13,760 bases of DNA from an uncultured Oscillibacter sp. (GTDB lineage Bacteria; Bacillota; Clostridia; Oscillospirales; Oscillospiraceae): contig CAJUDW010000045.1 of the NCBI GenBank assembly GCA_910584995.1, positions 1 to 13,760 of the forward strand, read 5' to 3'. This document shows, piece by piece, positions 6,747-13,124 of this stretch. The number at the start of each line of letters is the position of its first letter. Position 1 is the first letter of the stretch. The notes beneath the pieces are model-generated. The model was not told the DNA's origin. It ran no database searches and worked only from the letters and a program-made list of their open reading frames with translations. The position numbers were made by a program, and so were the translations under genes.

Positions 6747-8006
6747 ATGTTAAAGCGCAAGAATCTCTTGGCCTGCCTGCTGGCCTTGGTTATGCTGCTG
6801 GGCCTGACCGCCTGCGGCGGCAACAAGGACAGCAAAGACAACGGCGGGGGGAGCACGACTTCCCAGCCCTCCGGCGACGCCGGCAAGACCGAGGCCCAGG
6901 ATCCTGCCTCCGGCGATCTGACGGAGTGGGAGCAGAGTTCCGGCATCTACAACACCGACGAGACCGACGAGGAGTTGTATCAGAAGGCACTGGAAGAGGG
7001 CGCCACCGTTACCCTGTACTCCATCTCCTCCCGTTGCAGCAAGGTTGCCGAGGCCTTCATGGAGAAGTATCCCGGCCTGGAGTGCGTCCCCTTTGATATC
7101 TCCACCAACGACCTTCTGGAAAAGGTGACCAAGGAGTACGAGGCCGGCGCCCCCACTGCCGATGTGGTTCACATCAAGGATCAGGACGGCTCCATGTACC
7201 TTGAGTATGTAGCCAACAAGATTTTCTACAACTTCAAGCCCGCCGACATCTTCGCCCACATCGATCCCAGCTACACGGAAACCGCCACCCCCCTGTATAT
7301 TGAGTTGACCCAGCTTTTCTACAACACTGAGGCCTATCCCGACGGTTCCCCCATCACCAACCTCTGGCAGCTTACCGAGCCCCAGTGGAAGGGCAAGATT
7401 ATGATGCAGAATCCCCTGGACAACCTGGCCTGGGGTTCCTGGATTGCCGGCTTCTGCGTGGGCGAAGAGCCCCAGCGCCTGGCCGACGCCTATAAGAACC
7501 TCTACGGTGAGGAACTGGTCCTTTCCGACGGCTGCGAGAACGCCGGCTTTGAGTTCCTCAAGCGTCTCCATGCCAATAACCCCATTTTCACCGCCTCCTC
7601 TGACGAGATCGCCGAGTCTGTCGGCACCCCCGGCCAGTCCGATCCCCCTGTGGGCTTCTGCGCCTCCTCCAAGCTGCGCAAGGCTGAGGAGAACGGCTGG
7701 GTGTTCGCTCCGGTGAACCTGGAGCCTGACACCGGTATCCCCGCCGTCAACACCCTGTACATCGTGGAAGGCAGCGAGCATCCCTCTGCCGCCAAACTCC
7801 TGGTCCGCTTCATGATGGGCGGTGTGGACGGCGATATCGGCGGCTACAAGCCCTTCAACACGCTGGGAGGCTGGCCTGTCCGGGACGATCTGGCTCCCGC
7901 CGAGGGCTCCATGCCCTATTCGGAGATCAATGTGGCCCCCTTCGACGCCAACGAGATTTACTACAACTACAACATCGTCCGCGATTTCTGGCAGCAGCTG
8001 GGTTAA
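6747..8006 (+). CDS. Lipoprotein extracellular substrate-binding protein of the ABC importer
   Basis: This 419-residue protein starts with a lipoprotein signal peptide: basic MLKRKN, a hydrophobic core, and lipobox LTAC with Cys23 as the likely lipid-modified residue. A Ser/Gly/Asp-rich linker of about 40 residues tethers the domain to the membrane. The body matches type-2 periplasmic-binding folds of the FbpA/AfuA/PotD kind: TVTLYSISSRCSKVAEAFME near residue 90, then GAPTADVVHIKDQDGSMY, and LFYNTEAYPDGSPITNLWQL. At about 419 residues it is longer than the usual 330-360, partly because of the linker. AAGGAGGA (6731-6738) precedes the ATG. It is the last gene of the operon, 41 bases before a strong terminator. 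The motif of paired tyrosines used by iron-binding FbpA is not evident, so an organic ligand is preferred, but this is inference. Confidence 0.9.
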   Translation: MLKRKNLLACLLALVMLLGLTACGGNKDSKDNGGGSTTSQPSGDAGKTEAQDPASGDLTEWEQSSGIYNTDETDEELYQKALEEGATVTLYSISSRCSKVAEAFMEKYPGLECVPFDISTNDLLEKVTKEYEAGAPTADVVHIKDQDGSMYLEYVANKIFYNFKPADIFAHIDPSYTETATPLYIELTQLFYNTEAYPDGSPITNLWQLTEPQWKGKIMMQNPLDNLAWGSWIAGFCVGEEPQRLADAYKNLYGEELVLSDGCENAGFEFLKRLHANNPIFTASSDEIAESVGTPGQSDPPVGFCASSKLRKAEENGWVFAPVNLEPDTGIPAVNTLYIVEGSEHPSAAKLLVRFMMGGVDGDIGGYKPFNTLGGWPVRDDLAPAEGSMPYSEINVAPFDANEIYYNYNIVRDFWQQLG

Positions 8007-8046
8007 GCGGGAGAAGGGTACCCTTCCTGTTTTACGGAACGAGGGA

Positions 8047-8079
8047 AGCGGCGGGCGGATGTCTGCCCGCCGCTTTTTT
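8047..8079 (+). terminator. Strong rho-independent terminator of the ABC operon
   Basis: Ten-base arms AGCGGCGGGC (8047-8056) and GCCCGCCGCT (8065-8074) enclose an eight-base loop and are followed by a T-run (8074-8079). A separate 12-bp palindrome AAGGGTACCCTT (8014-8025) lies between the stop codon and this hairpin. Confidence 0.9.
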
Positions 8080-8103
8080 CTTGAACTGGCTTGAAAACTA
8101 ATG

Positions 8104-8142
8104 TTGACAACATTTGCATTTTTTGCGTGCGGCGTTTATAAT
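8104..8142 (+). promoter_or_regulatory. Promoter of second operon with overlapping operator-like half site (O4)
   Basis: TATAAT (8137-8142) has TTGCAT (8114-8119) 17 bases upstream; a perfect TTGACA (8104-8109) is also present but 27 bases away. AACATTTGC (8109-8117) differs by one base from the AACGTTTGC operator core and overlaps the -35 box, so a bound LacI-type protein would compete with RNA polymerase. The start point would be near 8149. Confidence 0.6.
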
Positions 8143-8148
8143 AGATAA

Positions 8149-8471
8149 ACTTAAAGAGAAGCGGCACTTTTTTATCAGCGGAAGCCGCTGCCGGTTTATT
8201 GCCTGAAAGCCTTCCCGGCGCCGTCCGGCCCTGCCGGCGGATACCCCGCCGTGGCTGCGTCAACAACCCTGCGGGACGGGAAATCCCCTGAACGACCCCT
8301 GTGAACCGGGATAGGGAGCAGGGCCTGGCAAACGTTTGCCCTGCGCATCTGCGGTATGCCGGTTGGAACCGGCCGGGGCGGCGGTTCAGCTGCCGGCTGT
8401 CCTGATGGGGAGAGGTGGGCTTCCCAGTGCTACAGGCCGGATCCCGCTGCCCGGCCGGAAGAGGAGCGTCT
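8149..8471 (+). other. Long GC-rich leader of the second operon
   Basis: About 320 bases separate the predicted start point from the first ATG, and no gene is recognised in them. The stretch is rich in short inverted repeats, for example GCCGGTT (8358-8364) with AACCGGC (8367-8373), and contains the O3 palindrome. No conserved core of RNase P RNA, tmRNA, SRP RNA or a riboswitch class known to me was recognised by eye. A minus-strand ORF covering it has low-complexity Arg/Pro-rich sequence and is taken as a shadow. Confidence 0.4.
8327..8340. promoter_or_regulatory. Perfect 14-bp LacI-family operator O3
   Basis: GGCAAACGTTTGCC is a perfect palindrome with the central CpG and GCAAACGTTTGC core known for LacI/PurR-family operators. 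It lies about 180 bases downstream of the predicted start point and 145 bases before the membrane-protein ATG. It would act as a roadblock, or as an auxiliary site looping to O4 at 8109. Confidence 0.75.
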
Positions 8472-9131
8472 ATGAGCCTTTTTATCGACAAGCATAAGCG
8501 GAGGAAAAGCCCTCTGGCCCTGGCGGCCTTTGGCACGGCGCTGCTGTACCTCTGCGTATACGGGATGCTTTATGCTGTCCTGGCGGAGCCCCTTTACCGC
8601 TGTGTCCGGCTGCACAGCCCCGCCGCTACCCTGGCCGTCCACAGCATGGCCATCGCTGCGGCGGGAACGGCGGTATGCTGCCTGCTCTTCCTGCTGGAGG
8701 ACAAGCGGGTGGCCCCTCTAGGCTTTGCGGGGCTCGCAATCGTTTTAGGGATGTTCTACACCGCCGCCCTGCTGCTGGAGGGGGAGGATCGGGCTTTGAT
8801 GCTCCGGCTGATTACCATGTATGGCCTGGCCCCGGTGCTGGTGGGCAACGCCGTAGCATGGCCTGTCTATTGGAAAATCCGGCGCAGGGACCCTGCGCCG
8901 AAGCATAGAAAAACGCTCCGGCAGGAACTGGCGGAGGCAGCCGCTGCGGAAGCTGCCAAAAAGGGGGAGGCCCCTGCGGCCCCCGCGGCCGGTTTTGCCC
9001 CGGAGCCCCCGCCGGAAGAGGCTGTGTCCGGCCCGGATCCGGCGGCGGGAGGCCCTGCCCCTTTCCGCTCCGAGGCGGAGGACGCCATGCTCCTCTATAT
9101 GGATGACAGCGATGAAGAGAGCGACGATTAA
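8472..9131 (+). CDS. Four-helix membrane protein with acidic Ala/Pro-rich tail, function unknown
   Basis: This 219-residue protein is not recognised. After a basic start (MSLFIDKHKRRK) four hydrophobic segments are visible near residues 14-37, 52-75, 81-103 and 110-132. A tail of about 85 residues then follows, rich in Ala, Pro and Glu and ending in an acidic DDSDEESDD. With two loops short and positive charge at both ends of the helix block, both termini are probably cytosolic. The ATG at 8472 is preferred over one at 8415 because AAGAGGAG lies just upstream. Its last 20 bases overlap the start of the second lacI-type gene in another frame, so the two are probably translationally coupled. 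As first gene of the regulated operon it may be a membrane partner of the locus, but no transporter or sensor motif is seen. Confidence 0.75.
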   Translation: MSLFIDKHKRRKSPLALAAFGTALLYLCVYGMLYAVLAEPLYRCVRLHSPAATLAVHSMAIAAAGTAVCCLLFLLEDKRVAPLGFAGLAIVLGMFYTAALLLEGEDRALMLRLITMYGLAPVLVGNAVAWPVYWKIRRRDPAPKHRKTLRQELAEAAAAEAAKKGEAPAAPAAGFAPEPPPEEAVSGPDPAAGGPAPFRSEAEDAMLLYMDDSDEESDD

Positions 9132-10128
9132 GGACGTTGCGGCCCTGGCAGGCGTCAGCGCTGCAACGGTTTCCCGGGTTTTGGACGACCGGCCGGAGAT
9201 CAGCGCCGAGACCAAGGAGAAGGTCCGGGAGGCCTGCCGCTGCCTGGGCTACGTGCCCAACGCCGCGGCCAGGGGCCTGACGGGCCGGAGGACCAATGTC
9301 ATCGGCATGGTGATTCCCGATGTGTCCAACCCCTATTTCTCCGGCATGGTCACCGCCATTGAGCGCCGGGCCGCCCAGGAGGGGTTCCGGGTTATGCTGA
9401 GCAACTCCATGCGCAGCGAGGAGCAGGAACTGCGGGCCATCGACCATTTCCTTGCCCGGCAGATTGACGGGCTGCTGGTGGCGGCAATTTCCCCCCAATC
9501 CCAGGCCCGCCACGGGGCGCTGATCCGGGGGCTGCCCTGCGTGTATATCGGCGTCAACCACTGTGAGGCGTGCAGCTACGTTATGTCGGACAACACCGCC
9601 GGGGCCTATGCGGCTACCCGGTATCTTCTGGGCCTTGGCCATCGGGACATCCTGTTTTTCGGGGGGAGGGAGACCTCCCGCACCAGGGAACTCCGCATCA
9701 AGGGCTTTTACCGGGCCATGGCGGAGGAGGGCCTGAAGGGCCGGGATCTGGTGGCTGTGGGGGATGTGCGGCAGCTGCGCCAGTGGAGTTATGAGCGGGC
9801 GCTGGAGTTATTCCAATCCAACTCCGTGCCCCAGGCAATTTTCGCCTTCTCCGATATTACGGCTTTGAAAATCATGGAGGCGGCGGAGGAGCGGGGGATC
9901 CGCATCCCGCAGGACGTGTCCCTGGTGGGCTACGACAACATCTCCTTCGCGGCCTTGCCCCGGATTGACCTGACCACGGTGTCCCAGCGGAAATTCCGGG
10001 CGGGGGAGATTGCCGTAACCCGGCTGCTGGAGCAGATTCACGGGAAAAAAGGACGAACGGTGGACCTGCTCCAGCCGGAACTGGTTGTGCGGTCCACCTG
10101 CACCAAAAAAGAAGGAGGAACAGGATGA
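9112..10128 (+). CDS. LacI-family transcriptional regulator (second copy)
   Basis: This 338-residue LacI/GalR-family regulator has the HTH TIKDVAALAGVSAATVSRVL (residues 5-24), a hinge with NAAARGLTGRRT, and a ligand-binding domain starting at VIGMVIPDVSNPYFSG. The family motifs LGLGHRDILFFGG, LVGYDNISFAALP and DLTTVSQ follow. The ATG at 9112 is the family start; the longer frame from 8995 is only read-through of the neighbour's other frame. No good Shine-Dalgarno sits before it, and it overlaps the membrane-protein gene by 20 bases, which suggests translational coupling. Its stop overlaps the next ATG (ATGA). It is thus a regulator in the middle of an operon, likely controlling its own operon through O3/O4 and possibly the importer through O1/O2. 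It is only moderately similar by eye to the other LacI protein, so the two probably sense different ligands or have different sites. Confidence 0.93.
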   Translation: MKRATIKDVAALAGVSAATVSRVLDDRPEISAETKEKVREACRCLGYVPNAAARGLTGRRTNVIGMVIPDVSNPYFSGMVTAIERRAAQEGFRVMLSNSMRSEEQELRAIDHFLARQIDGLLVAAISPQSQARHGALIRGLPCVYIGVNHCEACSYVMSDNTAGAYAATRYLLGLGHRDILFFGGRETSRTRELRIKGFYRAMAEEGLKGRDLVAVGDVRQLRQWSYERALELFQSNSVPQAIFAFSDITALKIMEAAEERGIRIPQDVSLVGYDNISFAALPRIDLTTVSQRKFRAGEIAVTRLLEQIHGKKGRTVDLLQPELVVRSTCTKKEGGTG

Positions 10129-11159
10129 AGGGATTGCCTAATGAGGAGCGGCAGCGCCTAGGGGCGCTGCTGGACAGGACTTCCCAGGAGGAGGTCATGG
10201 CCATGATCCCTCAGTTTTCCCAGGCGGAGATTCATAACTTGGTCCCGCCTCCTGCCCGGGCCCCGGAGGCCCTGGGTACATTGGTATTCAATATGGAACG
10301 GGGCGTGTGCCTGGCGGAATTGGGGGATTTTCTGGAGACCTGCCCCGCCGTCCGGCCCTGCGACGTGATCCTGGCCAACGAACTGGACGACGGCTGCGTC
10401 CGTTCCGGCGGGAAGGACACCACACTGGAACTGGCAAAGCGGCTGGGGATGAACGCGGTATTCGGCCTGGAATTCATTGAACTGGTGAATGGGGAAGATC
10501 CCAAGGGCTTCCACGGCAACGCCATTTTCTCCCGCTGGCCGATCCGGCGGGCAAAGGTGGTCCGGCTGCCGGAGCAGTACAACTGGTATTTTGACCGGCA
10601 GCGCCGCATCGGCGGGCGGCTGGCCATTCTGGCGGAACTGGACGTGGCCGGGACGCCGGTAGGCGTTGGGACAATCCATCTGGAGAACCGGACCCACGGC
10701 CCGGGCCGCCGGGCCCAGCTGGAAACCGTGCTGGCGGAAGCGGAGCGGATGTTCCCGGGAATTCCGGTCCTGCTGGGCGGCGACCTGAATACCAACACCT
10801 TTGACGGACGGGACAAGGACGCTATCCAGGCCGTGGCGGGAAGCCCTGCCCTCCAGCGCCGGTGCCTGGAGGATGTGTATGCCTGGGAGGGCTGCCTTCC
10901 GGCGGCGGAGGAGGCTGGCTACCGGCTGCTGCCGGAAAAGGCCCTGCCTACCCGGCGGAAACCCCTGCCCGGCGGCGGGCATCTGGATCTGCGGCTGGAC
11001 TGGCTGCTGGTCCGGGGCGTAGGAGCGGGGGAGAGCCGCACCATTTCCACCCGGAAGGCGGACTGCGGCTTTGCCCCGGCGGGCAGCGCCCTGGCGGCCT
11101 TCCAAGGGGAGGAACTCTCCGATCACAACGCAGTATGGGCGGCCTGCGCCCTGTCATAA
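10125..11159 (+). CDS. Endonuclease/exonuclease/phosphatase (EEP) family phosphohydrolase
   Basis: This 344-residue protein has the metal-dependent EEP (DNase I-like) fold, whose members cleave phosphodiesters or phosphomonoesters of nucleic acids, phosphoinositides or sphingomyelin. The full active-site set is visible: FNMERG (55-60), the metal-binding Glu in NELDDG (E86), HGNAIFSR (130-137), TIHLENRT (183-190), GGDLNTNTF (D220 and N222), LDWLL (291-295), and the terminal SDH (H334). It is therefore expected to be active with Mg2+. No signal peptide or membrane segment is seen, so it acts in the cytosol and not as a secreted nuclease or sphingomyelinase. About 50 N-terminal residues precede the catalytic domain. 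The ATG overlaps the LacI stop (ATGA), with AAGGAGGA at 10112-10119. Clustering with a HAD hydrolase, a kinase and an importer suggests a small-molecule phosphodiester or phosphate ester substrate, which is inference. Confidence 0.88.
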   Translation: MKGLPNEERQRLGALLDRTSQEEVMAMIPQFSQAEIHNLVPPPARAPEALGTLVFNMERGVCLAELGDFLETCPAVRPCDVILANELDDGCVRSGGKDTTLELAKRLGMNAVFGLEFIELVNGEDPKGFHGNAIFSRWPIRRAKVVRLPEQYNWYFDRQRRIGGRLAILAELDVAGTPVGVGTIHLENRTHGPGRRAQLETVLAEAERMFPGIPVLLGGDLNTNTFDGRDKDAIQAVAGSPALQRRCLEDVYAWEGCLPAAEEAGYRLLPEKALPTRRKPLPGGGHLDLRLDWLLVRGVGAGESRTISTRKADCGFAPAGSALAAFQGEELSDHNAVWAACALS

Positions 11160-11180
11160 CCATAAAGAGGAGAAATTTAC

Positions 11181-11960
11181 ATGCTGAACACCGTATTGTT
11201 TGATATGGGCGGTACTTTGGAGGATATCTGGAACAACCAGGAGACCTTGGCTGCGGTTATGGAAAAACTCCAGGCTATGCTGCGGGCGGCGGGGCTGGAA
11301 CCCGGCTGCGGTCAGGCGGAGTTTCAGGAAAAAGTCCTGGCCGGGCTGAAGGAATATAAAAACTGGAGCGAGTCCGTCTGGCTGGAGAAGAAGCCGGAGG
11401 AGATCTGGCCGGACTTCTATTTGAAGGCGTTCCATTTTGACCGGGAGAAGTTGCTTCCCATCACCGAGGAACTGGCCAATATGTGGGAACTGACCTATTT
11501 CCACCGGGAACTGCGGCCCGGCGTCCATGAGATGCTGGAGGCTCTGGAGCAGCGGGGCTACAAGCTGGGGGTTATCTCCAACAACGCCTCCCTGTACAAT
11601 GTGTTCAACGTGCTGGAGGACTACGGTATCCGGCGTTTTATGCGGGATGTGACGGTTTCCAGCGTGACCGGCTACCGCAAACCCCACCCGGAGATTTTCC
11701 GCATCTCCCTGCGGCAGATGCAGGTGCGGGCAGAGGACTGCGTGTACGTTGGGGATACCATCTCCCGGGATATCATTGGCGCCAAGCGGGCGGGTTTTGC
11801 CAAGGCGGTGCAGATTGGATCGTATCTTTCCGCCCAAAAGGACGCGGCGGTTAAGGATACGGCGGAGAGGCCGGATATGTTCATTTCGGATATCCGGGAA
11901 CTGACAGGGTGGCTGGATGAAATCAACCCGGCCATGGCCCCGCAGAAGGCCGCTATTTGA
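11181..11960 (+). CDS. HAD-superfamily hydrolase (class IA-like), variant motif I
   Basis: This 259-residue protein has the four HAD motifs: motif I FDMGGTL with nucleophile D8, motif II VISNNAS (S133), motif III Lys in YRKPHP (K167), and motif IV VGDTISRD (D192 and D197). A helical cap of about 100 residues sits between motifs I and II, as in subclass IA phosphatases of the phosphoglycolate or beta-phosphoglucomutase kind. Motif I has Gly10 where phosphatases usually have the general-acid Asp (DxD). Several HAD subgroups carry DxGGT; it may mean altered or weak phosphatase activity. AAAGAGGAGAAA precedes the ATG, 21 bases after the EEP stop, within the same operon. A likely job is removing phosphate from the product of the EEP enzyme or from a side product. 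Superfamily confident, substrate unknown. Confidence 0.88.
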   Translation: MLNTVLFDMGGTLEDIWNNQETLAAVMEKLQAMLRAAGLEPGCGQAEFQEKVLAGLKEYKNWSESVWLEKKPEEIWPDFYLKAFHFDREKLLPITEELANMWELTYFHRELRPGVHEMLEALEQRGYKLGVISNNASLYNVFNVLEDYGIRRFMRDVTVSSVTGYRKPHPEIFRISLRQMQVRAEDCVYVGDTISRDIIGAKRAGFAKAVQIGSYLSAQKDAAVKDTAERPDMFISDIRELTGWLDEINPAMAPQKAAI

Positions 11961-11992
11961 GGCGCGGGCCGGAGGAACGAAGGAGAAACCAT

Positions 11993-12877
11993 ATGAAAAA
12001 ACAGTATGATGTCCTGGTCATCGGCCCGGTGTCTCTGGATCACAATATCGACTATCAAGGCAATGAGCGGAAAGAGGTAGGCGGGGCGGTAGTGGCCTCC
12101 GGCTTTGCCGCAGCCAAAAGCGGAAACCGGACGGCTTTGTTCACCAAGCTGAATCCTGCCGACGCCGATGTGGAGGCCCGCTTTGCCGCCTCTGGCGCAG
12201 ACTTGTACTGGAAACCCTCCAAGGCTACCTGCTCCATCCGCAACCAGTATTTTACCGCCGACAAGGAGAAGCGGTCCTGCACCTCCATGGGGGTCTGCGA
12301 TCCCTTCCGGTTTGCGGAACTACCGGATATTGAGACAAAGATTTACCACTTCGCCGGGCTGGTCTACGGGGACTTTGACGGCCCCTTGTTTGCCGAGGCG
12401 GCCAAACACGGCAAGGTGGCGGTGGATGTTCAATGCCTCCTCCGCCATGTAGAGCCGGATAAGACCATGGCATTCCACGATTGGGCGGAGAAGCGGGAGT
12501 ATTTGCCCTGCATCGACTATTTGAAGACCGACGCTGCCGAGGCGGAGATCCTAACAGGCCTTACCGACCGGGCGGAGGCGGCGAAACTGCTTCACCGGTG
12601 GGGGGCAAAGGAAGTCCTCATCACCCACAACACGGAGGTCCTGGCTTATGACGGGGAGAAGATTTACACCTGTCCCATCAAGGCCCGGAACCTCTCCGGC
12701 CGCACCGGGCGGGGGGATACTACCTTTGCCGGATATATCACCGAGCGGCAGCGGGCAGGAGTGGAGGAGGCGCTGCTGTACTGCACGGCGCTGGTTTCCT
12801 TGAAGATGGAGACCCCCGGCCCCTTCCGGCAGGCCCGGCGGGATGTGGAGGATTATATCGCCGCGTTTTACCGCTGA
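11993..12877 (+). CDS. PfkB/ribokinase-family small-molecule kinase
   Basis: This 294-residue PfkB-family kinase transfers phosphate from ATP to a sugar, nucleoside or polyol hydroxyl. Features: a first beta strand YDVLVIGPVSLDHNI, the N-terminal glycine motif VGGAVVASGFAAAKSG (from G30), and the C-terminal catalytic motif GRTGRGDTTFAGY with base D242, where GRGD replaces the usual GAGD. A proline/glycine-rich end (METPGPF) lies near the usual position. At 294 residues it is slightly short for the family (about 300-330), and the lid looks reduced. The ATG at 11993 is preferred over 11957 because AAGGAGA lies six bases upstream and the family strand begins here. It is the last gene of the operon, 32 bases after the HAD gene and followed by two hairpins. 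It may phosphorylate the free compound released upstream; the actual acceptor cannot be named. Confidence 0.88.
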   Translation: MKKQYDVLVIGPVSLDHNIDYQGNERKEVGGAVVASGFAAAKSGNRTALFTKLNPADADVEARFAASGADLYWKPSKATCSIRNQYFTADKEKRSCTSMGVCDPFRFAELPDIETKIYHFAGLVYGDFDGPLFAEAAKHGKVAVDVQCLLRHVEPDKTMAFHDWAEKREYLPCIDYLKTDAAEAEILTGLTDRAEAAKLLHRWGAKEVLITHNTEVLAYDGEKIYTCPIKARNLSGRTGRGDTTFAGYITERQRAGVEEALLYCTALVSLKMETPGPFRQARRDVEDYIAAFYR

Positions 12878-12927
12878 ATCCGGCAGCGGGGGACAGTGTC
12901 TATCCAGGATGGATATTCATTTGATGG

Positions 12928-12961
12928 AGGCAGCCCTCTTTTGGCAAAGGGGGCTGCCTTT
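12928..12961 (+). terminator. Hairpin downstream of the kinase gene
   Basis: Arms of 14 bases, starting AGGCAGCCC (12928) and ending GGGCTGCCT (12959) with one G-U pair and a TGGC loop, are followed by only three T residues. It is a plausible first terminator of the second operon; the T-run is poor. Confidence 0.6.
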
Positions 12962-12972
12962 GATCAGATGTG

Positions 12973-13008
12973 ATACCGTCACGGGCACAAGCCCGTGGCG
13001 GTATTTTT
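12973..13008 (+). terminator. Second, stronger rho-independent terminator
   Basis: Arms ATACCGTCACGGGC (12973-12986) and GCCCGTGGCGGTAT (12991-13004) pair over 14 positions with one G-U, around an ACAA loop, followed by five T residues (13004-13008). It backs up the hairpin just upstream. It shows no T-run on the minus strand, so it does not serve the convergent CoA-transferase gene. Confidence 0.85.
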
Positions 13009-13124
13009 GGGGGCAAAGGCGGTAGGTGAAGGGTGGGCTTGTGGCGGGCGTCCACAATGAGGGCGTATTTTTCCGGGCAGGGATAGCAGGCGACGGCGCG
13101 ATGAGCCGGGATGGGCCTTCAGCC

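Noticed and set aside
8149..8471. Possible RNase P RNA, tmRNA or 6S RNA in the long leader
   Set aside because: None of the conserved core sequences of these RNAs that I know could be found by eye.
8003..8536. Minus-strand frame over the second operon leader
   Set aside because: Arg/Pro/Gly-rich, crosses a terminator and promoter, with no family resemblance.
13010..13124. Minus-strand frame reading CYPCPEKYALIVDARHKP between the terminator and the CoA-transferase gene
   Set aside because: It looks faintly protein-like but has no start or family match and runs into a terminator hairpin; too short to call even as a remnant.
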